From Toxorhynchites rutilus septentrionalis (taxonomy: Eukaryota > Arthropoda > Insecta > Diptera > Culicidae), in assembly GCF_029784135.1 (NCBI RefSeq), contig NC_073746.1, forward strand, positions 79,321,704 through 79,385,703: a stretch of DNA of 64,000 nucleotides. The letters run 5' to 3'. The position numbers were made by a program, and so were the translations under genes. Positions 34,459 through 46,439 of the stretch are shown here, piece after piece. Below the pieces are notes generated by a model. It had not been told where the DNA came from, ran no database searches, and saw only the letters and a list, made by a program, of their open reading frames with translations. Position 1 is the stretch's first letter, and each line of letters starts with the position of its first letter.

Positions 34459-34466
34459 GTTGTGAT

Positions 34467-35929
34467 GATGCTTGTCGATACGCGGAAAAGGGACAGATCC
34501 GAACATCACATCCCCACACGCAGCACTCTCGTACGCACGTCTCATTGCTGCGACGTTTGTTCATTATTGCTTGAGATGTTGTTCTTCTCACCATACCAGC
34601 CCCCCCCCTAACTCCCGATGGGTATCCTTTTGCGGACCGACCTCTTTTGAATGGCGTATGTGCGATGTGAATTCCATGATTACACCCATTTCCCCTGGCA
34701 ACAGGACGCAAGGTGAATGATGTGTAGGTAAAAGTTGTACACAACGCCTCTGGGCTGTTAAATTATCCATTCCATGAATAAATCTCTAAATTTTAAGATT
34801 CGCACGAAATGGATGTGATGCTCAGTTTCTTTTTGTAATAATACACTTGATATTATAGAATATGCCTCAATGTTGGGAAAATAGCCGTTGCGGAAATTTA
34901 TATCTGAAAAACCTACAAACTATCTGTTCACGTTCACAATAAAATTGTGTTGTCAATCCGAAGTTGATTAATTGGTTCAAATTGCATTTTTAATGCTAGA
35001 ATAAGGGGGCACCCTACATCGAGAGAAACTTCTAGATCAGATTGATAAACTTTTAAGTAATTAATCCAATGTGAGAAGGAGTTCAACGCCAAGTGCAAAG
35101 AGTAAACAGAACATTTTTGCCCAAGAATAATATTCACTTTGATTAGTTGCTGAAATATAATTAAAAGGCAAGTTCAAAGCGTTTGGAATGATTATGTGAT
35201 TAATGGTTTGAAGTCTACGGACGGATAGACACTTCCCCAAATTTGTTGAAAATATTCGAAAGGTCATTATTATTTGAGCCCGAAAACTGTTTTCATGCGA
35301 CGCATTTTTGTTGACCCTACTCACGAAATAGATAAATCATTAATTACGAAATACGTTTCAACAAAGTTAATGCTATTACGTTGATCTTGATAATAAATAC
35401 TAGGCTTATATGTAAAATACTGTAGAGAAATGGTCCTGGCACATCGTTCAAAAACATCGGATATACTATCCTTTTACTGATGTTACCAATGAGAACCATT
35501 CTTCAGCGATCCTCACTTTAACTTTCATAATGGCATAATGAGTTAATGGCAGTAACCTGCTGTGCACTCATTATTAAAGAGCCATTAGCACGTTGAGTCC
35601 CGTGTTGGTCCCTAGGGACTGACGTTGAATATTTCGATAGAAAGACGGTATTTTGTATAAACAAAATATTATTAGCGTGGTAAGATACGAGGATCTCTTT
35701 CAAGGTAAATTAATTCCGACCGCAAAGGGTTAAAGTAGAAATTATAATAAATAAAAACAATATTAGTTTTGTTCAATTACGGTCTCGTTAGTGAAAATAG
35801 GTTTTCTGAATGGACAGCCAAATTCATGACTGTTGGGTCCCATTCATGAATTGTGAAACCGAAGATATGACAGACAATTTCATTGGTGCTGATATTCCGG
35901 CTAACTAACTAACAACGACGAAATAATCG
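34467..35929. other. Unassigned; piggyBac-type end at 35718-35733
   Basis: A C run lies at 34600-34607. GACCGCAAAGGGTTAA at 35718-35733 is the reverse of TTAACCCTTTGCGGTC at 45196-45211, a single TTAA-flanked end without an identified partner. No gene was seen. Confidence 0.4.
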
Positions 35930-36335
35930 TTGTGATCGAAATAATCGTTGTGATCGAGAAGCAGTCACATCGATATTCTGAATTTGGAACACAGCCATAT
36001 TGCTTCTTTTATTCACGGACTTTTATTTGTATTTACTGCTTTTCGCCGAACAGCGGAACTCAACATTAATACGAACATTGAATGTTTTGCTCAGCTGAGG
36101 CGAATATGGTACTACCCAACGATTTCCAGCCCGTTAACGTCTGCGAAAAAAAAGAGTTAGGTGGATACCCACCTACCCTTGTGATCGTGTTATCCATCTG
36201 CAATGCAAGGCGGTAAATGTATCAGATCACCGCATGGGCATTTAACCATGCTTGTGGGAACAATATCAAACACTAACCCATATTCCGGAGGGGAGTCCGA
36301 TTGGTCTAGAAGCCGATCGGATTCCACGATTCGAT
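35930..36335 (-). pseudogene. Helitron Rep relic, middle part
   Basis: Minus-strand reading gives KCPCGDLIHLPPCIADG (about 36245-36195), a VGGYPP-like block (about 36165) and NKRSNMAVFQIQN (about 36015-35980). These match the Helitron Rep order PCG..PC..DG..GYP..NKGS.MAVF, and the last motif is shared with the plus-strand relic at 6355. The N-terminal part of what is probably the same element lies beyond two insertions, at 38150-38305. Frames are broken throughout. Confidence 0.68.
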
Positions 36336-37437
36336 TCGACCCGGCAAACTTCGTCCCACCCAAAATTTATTTTTTTTATCACTACCTCCAAACATTCACG
36401 TTTTCTTACTTACGATCATGGGTTCAATCGCAGAAATGTTCATTGATTATTTTCATTATGATATCAGATTATTTTCAGACACAATTCTCGTTTTTTTCTC
36501 TCGATTTTTCAATCACTCGCAAATAACATGTTTCTCCGTTACATCGAATAAATGTTTGATACAGAAAATATGATAGCGAAATCGGATAATTCCTTCTCGA
36601 GTTTTGCTCTTATCAACACATTCGGCGATCCATTTTTATTTATATAGATAGAAGAAGATAAAGGAGTGTGTTTTAACACATTCCACTTTCGAACAAAAAT
36701 CAATTTCGTTGGCGCAAACATCAAATGGACTAACAACGCTTGTCAATATGTAATTACAGAACATATGGGAATTGAAATTTTCCGAATTTTCCCATTTCCC
36801 TTCGGAGTTTTCCGAAAAATTTCAATTGTTATGTTTGGTTGAAATATGTGTAATATTTTTATGGAACCCTTCTCCAATTCAGAGGAGGTAGGGGTGTCAT
36901 ACCATCATAGAAACATTTCTCGTACCCAAAAACCCTCTCATCCCAAAATTGGCTCCATTTGCTTGATAAGTTCTCGAGTAATGCAGAAGTTTGTGTTTCA
37001 TTTGTATGGCAACCACCACCACCTCCCACTCTCCACCTTAGAGAAGGGGAAGGAGTGTCTATCCAATATAGAAACATTTATTGCACCCTAAAATCTCCAC
37101 ATGCCAAATTTGGGTTCGTTTGCTTGAATTATTCTCGAGATATGAAGAAATTTGTGTTTCATTTGTATGGCAGTCCCCCTTAGAGAGGGGGAGGAGTGTC
37201 TATCCAACATAGAAACATTCATTGCACCCTAAAACCTCGTTTGCTTGATTAATTCTCGAGTTATACTGAAATTTGTGTTTCATTTGTACGGCAGCCCCCC
37301 TTAGAGAGGGGGGAGGGGTCTCGAACTATAGTTAAAGCCTCCCGCGCCCCAAAAACCCCTACATGCAAATTTCTACGATCGGTTCAGTAGTTTCGGAGTC
37401 CATAAGAATCAGACAGACAGAAATCCATTTTTATATA
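36336..37437 (-). mobile_element. Non-autonomous Helitron-like minisatellite element
   Basis: On the minus strand it starts at 37437 with TATAAAAATGGATTTCTGTC, runs through about three minisatellite units (CTCGAG..AATCAAGCAAA, CCCTCTCTAAGGGGG), then the 36655-36840 block, and ends near GGGTGGGACGAAGTTTGCCG and GGTC at 36341-36360. The final CTAG is not preserved. It separates two parts of a Helitron Rep relic of the same orientation. Confidence 0.7.
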
Positions 37438-38052
37438 CCGTTCTGAATCATATTTCGGACGCTTAAGGCATATGATGCAGAAAACAGATCAAATCTTCAT
37501 GCACAGGTATTATTTGGTTCATATTTTCAATAAATTAGTTCAATATGCTTCTAGGCTTTCCACTTTGGTACCTATTTGATTGAAAACATAGAAAAATCAT
37601 AGGATGAAATGCTTTTCAAATGAAGCGAATAAGAATCAAACTTCGGACACTAAATCAAATTTCGGACAGTTTATTCTGTAATTTTTTGGATGAAAATTAC
37701 ATTACACTTGATTATATTCTATAATCAACTGCGAAATACTCACCAATCAATCACAGCAAACTGTTAACGATGATGAGAAATGATGAAACAAGGGAGAAAT
37801 TTAAATATTTATGAACGGGTAAATTCTACGTGCTCACGCTAAGCAATCGTCAAACACAAACGATAATGAGTAGTGTTGTTAGACTTTTGCCGATTATGTT
37901 ATAATTCAAATGTAGTTCTCATATGAAATGATAGTGTATCCAAGGGATTACTCTAAAGAAGCAATTGTGATATTAATTTGATAGTTATATCATCTGTGCA
38001 TTCAACAATTCAAGATATTAGAACAGAGTGTCCGGAATATGATTCAGAACGG
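37438..38052 (+). mobile_element. 615-bp MITE, uninterrupted copy of 17906-19169
   Basis: The ends CCGTTCTGAATCATATTTCG and (reversed) CCGTTCTGAATCATATTCCG are flanked by TA at 37436-37437 and 38053-38054. It aligns end to end in reverse with the split copy. The left TA is also the final TATATA of the neighbouring element. Confidence 0.9.
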
Positions 38053-38149
38053 TATAGATGATATATATTTTTATCAAGGCTCATATGGCATTAGCCTGCC
38101 GGGGCCGGGAGTTCAATATTATTCTGGAATTCATCTATCAGACATTAAC

Positions 38150-38305
38150 ATTTTGCTATCCGAGCATGTTTGATCTGAAGGATTGCAATAATTCATTGTG
38201 CTTATTCGATCAGGTTTCCAGTACCTCGTCGATGCTCCTAGCTTTATACGAATTGAGGTTACTTCCGTATGTGTGGGTGAAGGTACATGAAGCGTACGTA
38301 GTGCC
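38150..38305 (-). pseudogene. Helitron Rep relic, N-terminal fragment
   Basis: Minus-strand reading gives NLNSYKARSIDEVLE, a stop, and NKHNELLQSFRSNMLG. It aligns with NINSSKAGSISDELEAFLN and EHNELSKFFKSHFLG at 5430-5535. In minus-strand order it precedes 36335-35930, as expected for one element opened by later insertions. Confidence 0.7.
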
Positions 38306-38699
38306 ATTTGTCATTAAACAACGTAAATTAATTCATCCTGTTGGAAAAATGGAGCGGCGGATAATTTTTTGGATATTGTGTATACAAAAATACTTAAATC
38401 ACGAAATAAAAAATAAAAAAATGGGACGGGTTTAAAAGGATGAAAAATTTGGATTCTTATGTTTTTTTCTGAAACCAAATTAAAAAAAAATACACACAAA
38501 AAAAAACTATATAATTTATTCAGATGTTTTTTTTTTACATAGTGTCACCTTAATCGGTATTAAATATCGCCCTAGTGGTATGTAATAGAATTTACGACTT
38601 ATTCTCATGCCTAACAAACGTTTTGTGCCTAATTTCATAAAAATCGGTCGAACCGTTTCGGAGGAGTTCGGCCACGAACATCGAGATACGCAAGTTTTA
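38306..38699 (-). other. Unassigned, with a conserved Helitron-like box
   Basis: 38640-38700 (AATCGGTCGAACCGTTTCGG, AGGAGTTCG, CAAGTTTTATATA) resembles in layout the GATCGGTTTAGTAGTTTCCG boxes beside TATATA ends at 16842 and 37377. It may be the edge of another such element. 38306-38520 is AT-rich with no signal. Confidence 0.4.
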
Positions 38700-39647
38700 T
38701 ATAGGGGAGGACGGGAGAAGACGGCCACCCGGGGTAAGACAATCAACTTTTGGACAATTATAATACATTAGTTTGGTGTATTGCATTACACTCAATCATG
38801 TATACCCATTTTTGTGTGTGTATAGGTGAAACGTTATGATAAACAATACAAATAAACAGATGGCGACGAGCAACGATTTGTTATTTTGCTCGCAAGAAAT
38901 TTAGTGTCTTAATGGTGAATATGGACATGTTCTGTGAAACCAATGTTACAATAGTAAACACACAAGTCTGCTAAGTGTGTTTGTATAGAGAACGGTATGT
39001 TTTAAAAGCATTTCATAGAATTATTGAGACACTTTTGCATGACTCATAGCGGGAGCAAGGTGGCCACTATTGGAAGAGATGTAATTTGCCATAAACGCAT
39101 CTTTGAACGCGCCTAATTGACGAACTGAATGAGAACTTGAATTGTTGGTTGAATAACTTAAGGCGCATTCATGATAAATTTGATGTTTTTTTCAGATACC
39201 AAATATAATAATCTTTAATTATCATATTTTCGCAAGGGTTGTATATTACGTATTTTATAGGTAATTCAGCAAAAATAACACTTCCCACTCTTGTCACGCT
39301 TGATCTAAAACAAAAATTGTTAGTAACGACCTTAATATGTAGCACAATTTTGCCGAATATAATCATCCTCTATACGCCTAGATTCACCAGTCATTTCATG
39401 TGGTTATCTCAACCTTAGTGGTAGCCAACTTGACCCGTCATAATTTTAGTAGCACCTTTTTCATACCTTTTTTAATTTATCATATAACATTATGAAATAA
39501 AAAGAAAAACTTTTGGAAGTCAACGTGATTGCGGAAAACATCATAAAGATCGATGCTGACACAATTCAATTCTTCAATTTTGTATGCATTGTGTTTAATT
39601 GTACTCTATGCTTAAGGTGGCCGTCTTACCCCGTCTTCCCCTATATA
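38700..39647. mobile_element. About 950-bp inverted-repeat element (TATAGGGGAAGACGGG ends)
   Basis: The left end TATAGGGGAGGACGGGAGAA then GACGGCCACC and the reversed right end TATAGGGGAAGACGGGGTAA then GACGGCCACC are inverted repeats of about 30 bp. TATA lies at both edges, inside what would otherwise read as a continuous TTTTATATAGAGAAGAGATA, so the target is TA or TATA. No coding capacity was seen. A single related end, GTCTTACCCCCATCTCCCCT, lies at 46251-46270. Confidence 0.8.
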
Positions 39648-39869
39648 GAGAAGAGATAAAACGGAAAATATAATTTCAGTTCTCGATGTGATTTTCTACC
39701 TTAGTTCTGTAAGCATCGGAGTGAAAACAAATGCAATTTTGGATTGGACATGAAATAGATTTTTTATCGAATAAATCTGTTTAATGCGTAATGCTCATAT
39801 TAACAAAAGTATAACGTTGCTCATTACGATAATGGGGACTAGATGCTATTGTTGTAAATGTTCTATACT

Positions 39870-40139
39870 CCTTGAATGTCGTTAACGTTCCCTGTGGAAC
39901 ATTTGCCGTCTCAACGTATGCATCAACTAACGTCATTTTTTAATACTTAGTTGAGATTTCTTAAGCCAAATAACACGCCTTGAATGTATTCCGAAGGACT
40001 AGCTCTAGAGAATATGCGTGATAACAGTGCAAGTCGAAGGAAATTTCTTTGACGAAAAATCCCCCGACCAGAACGGGAATCGAACCCAAACACCCGGCAT
40101 GATAATATGAGACGCTTACCACTCGGCCACGGGTGCACA
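39870..40139 (-). mobile_element. tRNA-derived SINE, second Feilai-like copy
   Basis: It matches 7291-7556 along its length. The head has TGGCCGAGTGGTAAGCG and GGGTTCGATTCCC on the minus strand, at 40135-40075. Imperfect flanks AAATGTTCTATA (39856) and AGATGTTCAATA (40145) may be the target duplication. Confidence 0.78.
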
Positions 40140-40570
40140 TAAATAGATGTTCAATAACTCATTCCAAATAGCTATCAACCAATAGCGACCGGAAAAAAGA
40201 TCACATAAAATAACCGTACGTAAGCGAGTTGCGCCACTCTAAAAAAAGAATTAAAAATTCTGTAATTGTCCAACCTGTGCTCCCCAAGATTTGCGTACGA
40301 GTCACCATATAAAGGTTGTTTTTCGTTATTTCAAATTTCAAGTGTCGTTTTTGAGAGAAATCAACAGAAAAAGAAATCAGGGTTAAACCGATATTTTTAC
40401 TAATTTTCCGTTTCGTTTCGAGGCACCCTACAGCTGCTGAAATCGCGTTGCTGTCAAACCGTATAATAAAACAAATCTGGTCAGCAAAAAAAAAAACAGT
40501 CGGTGTAAAATAGTGGAAATAAAGTGTTTTAGTGTGGAAATTTAGTGAAATTTAATACTTTTTGTGAGCC
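40140..40570. other. Unassigned
   Basis: No gene or recurring element was seen. An A tract lies at 40487-40497. Confidence 0.4.
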
Positions 40571-40572
40571 TA

Positions 40573-41842
40573 AAGGGTGTGTCACATCAAATTGCATGAC
40601 GGAAAAAACGCTGTAAAAATACGCCTAGTAGACCGATTCTTTTGAAAATTTTAGACAGTAAAATAAAAACTATTAAACAACTTTTGGCATTTTCTTTTTA
40701 TTCATACTTCGAGCCCAAGCCCGTATGCTCGCACCTTCCTCTTTACCCCGTCCATAAGGTTCTGTACAACGTCAGGTTGTAGTTTTTTTGAACAGAAATC
40801 CATTTTCTCTTGAAGTCCGCCTCCGATTTGACAACTTTTGGGTTCTTCCGGAGGGCCTGCTTCATAATCGCCCAATATTTCTCTATTGGACGAAGCTCCG
40901 GTGCGTTGGGCGGGTTCATTTCCTTTGGCACGAAGGTGACCCCGTTGGCTTCGCACCACTCCAACACGTCCTTTGAATAGTGGCACGAAGCGAGATCCGG
41001 CCAGAAGATGGTCGGGCCCTCGTGCTGCTTCAATAGTTGTAGTAAGCGCTTCTATAGGCACTCCTTAAGGTAAACCTGCCCGTTTACCGTGCCGGTCATC
41101 ACGAAGGGGGCGCTCCGCTTTCCGCAAGAGCAGATCGCTTGCCACACCATGTACTTTTTGGCAAACTTGGATAGTTTCTGCTTGCGAATCTTCTGTCTTC
41201 TTCTGTTTCCCGGCAGCTGACGAAAGTCCGCTTTGACGTAGGTTTCGTCGTCCATTACCAGGCAATGCGGCTTCGTCAGCATTTTGGTGTACAGCTTCCG
41301 GGCTCGCGTCTTCCCCACCATGTTTTGCCTTTCGTCGCGGTTAGGAGCCTTCTGAACCTTGTATGTACGCAGGCCCTCCCGCTGCTTGGTCCGCTGGACG
41401 AATGAACTTGACAAATTCAGCTTATTGGCGACATCCCGGACCGAACTTCTCGGATCACGTCTAAACTGCTTAACTACGCGCTTGTGATCTTTTTCACTGA
41501 CGGAGCATCCATTTTTGCCGTTCTTCACCTTCCGGTCGATGGTTAGGTTCTCGAAGTATCGTTTTAGTACTCTGCTGACCGTGGATTGGACGATTCCCAG
41601 CATCTTACCGATGTCCCGATGTGACAACTCCGGATTCTCGAAATGAGTGCACAGGATTAATTCACGACGCTCTTTTTCGTTCGACGACATTTTTCCAAAT
41701 TTACGAAAAATTGACAGTGAAGCATGACCAACGTGATCTATGCACTCTTATCTGATTATAAGCGAAAGCTGAAGATATAATTCCTAAAAATTAAATTTCT
41801 ACAGCGTTTTTTCCGTGATGCAATTTGATGTGACACACCCTT
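40573..41842 (-). mobile_element. DD37E Tc1/mariner transposon (ITmD37E-type), nearly complete
   Basis: Inverted ends of at least 40 bp start AAGGGTGTGTCACATCAAAT and continue TGCAT.ACGGAAAAAACGCT, with one mismatch in the compared stretch. TA flanks both sides (40571-40572 and 41843-41844). One transposase gene fills the interior on the minus strand. A deleted copy with the same ends is at 53751-54794. Confidence 0.92.
40702..41690 (-). pseudogene. DD37E transposase, one in-frame stop and one late frameshift
   Basis: The enzyme cuts and pastes the element at TA. From ATG at 41690 it has a helix-turn-helix region (SHRDIGKMLGIVQSTVSRVL), a second DNA-binding part (VRDVANKLNLSSSFV) and the catalytic core. 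The first Asp is in VMDDETYVKADF, the second in FWPDLASCHYSKD, and Glu in ELRPIEKYW. Thirty-seven residues separate the second Asp from the Glu, which defines DD37E. A TAG at 41054-41052 interrupts the frame after YLKECL. The same frame then resumes to about 40795, where an A-run slip (40786-40793) removes the normal C-terminus (QPDVVQNLMDGVKRKVRAYG, still readable in the next frame). With only two lesions it is a young or slowly decaying copy. Confidence 0.92.
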
Positions 41843-41844
41843 TA

Positions 41845-44749
41845 GCTCATCTTAGATCATTGTTCGGTGTATTCTGTGAGAAGGTAGGTGGTTTTGTAAC
41901 TGATCGATGCTCCAAAGCTTTTGTTTTAAAATTTCAAGTCCATTCGGGATAAAACAGACACTTGGTTAGTGTTTCACTTACAGAAGAATGCGTCCTTATT
42001 TTGTGTAGATGCCTTTTGTTTATGTTTGAAAGACAAAACGGCATAACTGGGCCAACATAGAGCATGTAAACAACACAGACTACCAGAGCTCATAGTCTTC
42101 TTCGACCAACACTTATGGTCACATCTACGGTGGATGCTGAGCCAAGCTGGGATCAAAAATCCCGTGTATACTAAGGACCAGGAGCAGAAGTTTGTCCGTC
42201 ACCTGCTTAATCTGGAGAAAAGATATTACCGATATCCGTCGTCTAGCTTTTGAATTGGTCAATAAAAGAACGTGAAACACCCTTTCAACAAAAATAGATT
42301 ATTCTCTGGTTGACATTTCTACACCGAAATCCAAACCATTGGTTCCGCAAACGTGAGCCATGAGGTTCAATGAGCCATCAGTGAACAGCTTCGTTTGCAG
42401 TTGGAATACACGAATTTGTTTTTTTTTTCACTCAAAAACACTGTATTTCAGTTATTTGCAACAACTCAACCAGTTTATAGTGTATCCGCAATCCGCATAT
42501 TTTTCAGTTTCGTGAAAGGTGAGTGATCATGGGAAAGCAAATTTATGAATTAAGTTTTGTCAGTACATCTTAAAGATCCGTTAAAAGTAGCGTACAACAA
42601 ATAAGAACATTGTAATAATTTACAAGGTTGGCTCATAATAGATCCGTTATCTTGTTGGATATCTGTATGTAGTGTCGTAATAATACAATTTGAATCACAG
42701 ATGCTTTGTAGCTAAACTAGTGAAGACTTTACTCTGGAATATATTCTCTACCTAACCTGTGAATAGTTATTAGTTCTCGATATCACATTCATAAGTGCCA
42801 GATAGTTATACCCTCCTAGCACAAACGAAGAAATAACGTAATTTGCGCTGAATGGGCAATCGCCTGGGCATATTCCTGTAATGGGAAATCCATCTGCACG
42901 TCTCAGCGTCGCAAGGATTAGAATTATTTGATTAAGTAATTAAAGCGCAGCGGGAAGGTTTCGCCAGATTTCACAACAATGAAGGCGGGCGTCTGTGTGT
43001 GTGTGTGTGTGAATCATTGTTGTCCAACTCTGTGGCTTTGGGTTTACTGGTACATTACTGCTCGGTCCCAGTATAATGGTGGGAGGTTCGGGAGAGAGAA
43101 ACAATATGAAATTGATATTCCTGCAGGGCACGAAGCCGCTCAGGAAGTAGGTCTATTGAAAGTGAAGCCTTAGCTTAATTACAAGGCGGATGCTATTTTG
43201 CCTACGAGGAACGATTCTATCGATATACATCCCTGCCAAGCGGTTCAAATTGCGCCAATGACTGTGGGGATCTCAAGCAGTTCTCGAGAACGGACCGTAC
43301 GGAATACAACGATATCCGGAATAATTTGCGCCTCTCATGCACCACCTTCGGATCAAAGCGACAGTTATAATAGCCAGTGTAAGTGTCTGCAGGAGTGGGT
43401 GAGAGAAATTCACACCATGTTAAATTTAACGTCTTTTAGTGCGGTAGACGTGTTCCGTAATGACTGGAAGGTGTATAATTTGGGATTATATTATATAGCT
43501 AATTGAATTTTCTGACATTCCTTTGTGCCGAGGGCATTCTGTTTATAATTAGATTCGGTGTTGAATGTTTGCAAAATTATCTTTGCAGTCAATCGATTTT
43601 TTTCGCTACATTCAAATAAACGAAATCGAAAGGCTCTGAATTAGTTCGACCGTTCGTTGATTTGTCATTGTGAGCAGAACTTTATATACGAGGCTCAGCC
43701 TGATGCTTGTCATCGTATTTTGGTTGATACAAGAGCCGAACAAATTTCGCTTTTAAACGATGCAAAATCCGGCGATAATTTACAATTTCAACTCGAAATC
43801 GATACCACGATTTGACAAAGGCATACGGGACAAATAATCCAAAATCTACGTTCGAGCCGCTGCACACAATCGACACCTCCCCATATTGACAGGCTTCATC
43901 CGGATGAAAGCGGTTGCGAATAAAAATCTTTTATGTATCAACTGATTCCGCATCACCGTCGGCATCGTCGTGTTCATTATTATGCTAAAACGGGTTGAAA
44001 TGTGTTCAGCTTCACATAGACACACAAACACACACACACGTACATAGAAATCCACTCGTATATGTATTATCCACTAACCAGAAGCTTAAAATTTGTCCTG
44101 CCATAACGATGGCCGGGAATTTGATTTTCGACTCCTGTTGCCGAGAAACTCAGATCAAAAGGAATGGCTATCATACACACACAATATCGATTATTGCTAT
44201 ACTCTCACAGGAGGAGTGGTGGGCGTTTTTCACACATGGACCGGTTTACTTCAGCAGACATCGAATGCCTATACCCCTGTCTCGAGAAAAACCTATCGGA
44301 ACGGAATGGTAATAGCGTCCAATTTTGTTGTGATAATCGAACCCAACCAGGAGGGTGAGGGGAGATACCAATGCTCACTCGCTTGAGAGCAAATGCGACT
44401 TTGTTGTTTTTGAGCTCTCATCGCCGGGTGGATGTCGGGTTTTGTCCGGTCGCTATGAAACAGTTCCAATTGGGTGTAGTAGATTTCGAGGTTTTTTTCC
44501 TCTCGAAATATGAATGCTACAAGCTTTTTATCTGAGCCAACTAGAGAGTTGGATTTTGAATAGAATGGTTATCTCGTCCAATTAATTTTATCACGTGGAT
44601 ACGATACGGATGTTTAAGGTATAAGAAATGCTAATTATATTGGGAACTCACTATTATTGTATTTTTTCAACGTATAACATTTTCCTACATCGCTGTTACC
44701 TGAACATTAACCAAGGTGCCTCAAATATGTGTTCTATAAATTTCCAGCG
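41845..44749. other. Host-like DNA with TG/CA microsatellites, no exon recognised
   Basis: Short microsatellites lie at 42994-43010 (TG) and 44021-44039 (CA). T-rich stretches occur near 42418. Open frames of 97-105 codons at 43198-44386 have no domain I trust. I see nothing repeated elsewhere in the window. Confidence 0.35.
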
Positions 44750-44920
44750 GGGATTGTTTTATTAATAGTGGCAGAGCTTATGAGGACGCACAGAGATCAG
44801 AATTACGATCGTGAATCGATGTCGATGTTGTTTCGTGTATGTAGTTATTCTATAATAACACACACTGCTGGTCAAATTGAAGGCCGTGAAGTTTTGAACT
44901 CACAATTCGCGCAACTAATA
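44750..44920 (-). mobile_element. SINE fragment (same family as 31466-31718)
   Basis: GTAGTTATTCTATAA followed by AACACAC..TGGTCAAATTGA and TTTTGAACTCAC parallels 31604-31665 in order. The tRNA-like head is cut after the B-box region. Confidence 0.55.
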
Positions 44921-46439
44921 ACTGGTTTTGGTCCAAAAGCGACATTAAATGATTTTCAAGCACTTTGATGCATTTCTGACTATTCATTTTTTTTTTTAAG
45001 GAAAAGCAGTCAACATTGGTTAAAATGGCTTCGCTGTCCTATGGAGCGAGATGATAATTCATTCAAAAAACACTAAACCGATCAACATGAAAATTGGTTT
45101 AGAAGCATCATATTGTTCAATTACCAATAGATAGTGCCGGTATGATTTCAGTAATGTATTATATTACATACAGTTTAACGACGCTTCGTTTATATTTAAC
45201 CCTTTGCGGTCGTATTAAATTTGGGTATTGGTATCATACTTATCGGAATTATTTCTCCTTGAAAAAGCAATAATACATGCAAGATTATGAAAAATAAACA
45301 TTTTTATATTTATTTTGTAAACTTTATTTTGTGCGAAATCTTTCGAAATAGTCTTCAAGAGTAAATCATATGAAGTATAATCAATACATAATTTTATTTT
45401 TACTATCCGTTGAATATGAGACACTTTTTACATTAGTGCACTAAATGTATAATTAAATCCAGCAATGTGTATCCGAAAAGATCAGCACTTTTCATTGTTT
45501 AACAAAGTTTTTTTTACAGATTCTTCAGATGACATAAGACACTTATGCAAACAATTATTTTGCTACAACTACTTCAACATAATTCAAACCAGTAATTACT
45601 CAAATAATGATTTCGGCGTATCCGAAATGATCAGAACTTTTCACATTCGCGTGTGGCTGTAATTTTCGCAGATTCGATATTAAGCATTTTGAGTGGTTTA
45701 ATTGCAAAATTGAATTCGTTGATGGTTATATTTCGATTTGTGAGTTGACAGAGAAGCGATATTAGGTATGTACGGAAAAATAAATTCATTCGTAAGTGGT
45801 AAATTTAAATTATTGAAATAATTGCACTGGTGGGATTGAAATGGACAGTAACATACATAATCACATCCAATGTATGATGGAAAATGAAGGGAAGAATATT
45901 GAACTCTTTTTTTATATTGCTTTCTCTTTTTGTTCTATTTCAGTTACTGGACGCACAAACACTGAGAGAGAGCGAAATTATTCCTCTCGCGACCGATAAA
46001 CTTCTACGTTTCGTACATTATTGACCTGTCCATATTCCCCCCACTACATGTCCATTATACCCGCATCGATAGAAATCTTCTACTTTTCGGCTTGTTTTAA
46101 TTTCAGTAAAAAACATAAAAAAAAACACATTTTTATAAAACATTTGGTCAATTATTTTGGAAACCAGTATGTTGAACTATAAGAAACTGCTTTTAAGCTT
46201 CGGAAAACATGAGTTTCCAAAGATATAATAGAAGTTTTCCTTAACATGTCCGTCTTACCCCCATCTCCCCTACATGGTTTTGGTTGCTTTAAAAATAGAG
46301 CTCATCATTGATTCTGATATATAGGTTCTGTATCTGAAATATGGCGAAAAATCTGTAATATACAGTATATTCTGTATATTTGGCAACCCTGTTTACCATC
46401 TATACTCCGCTCAACATCCACTGATGTTGACTACATACA
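44921..46439. other. Unassigned, with two orphan transposon ends
   Basis: TTAACCCTTTGCGGTCGTAT at 45196-45215 is a piggyBac-type end with TTAA. TTTGGCAACCCTG at 46379-46391 is a hAT-like end (reversed CAGGGTTGCCA). No partner was found for either. The rest is AT-rich without genes. Confidence 0.4.

Noticed and set aside
44093..44386. Open frame ending GRYQCSLA, resembling an immunoglobulin-type D.G.Y.C motif
   Set aside because: A single short motif with no partner cysteine/tryptophan pattern and no splice context; probably chance.
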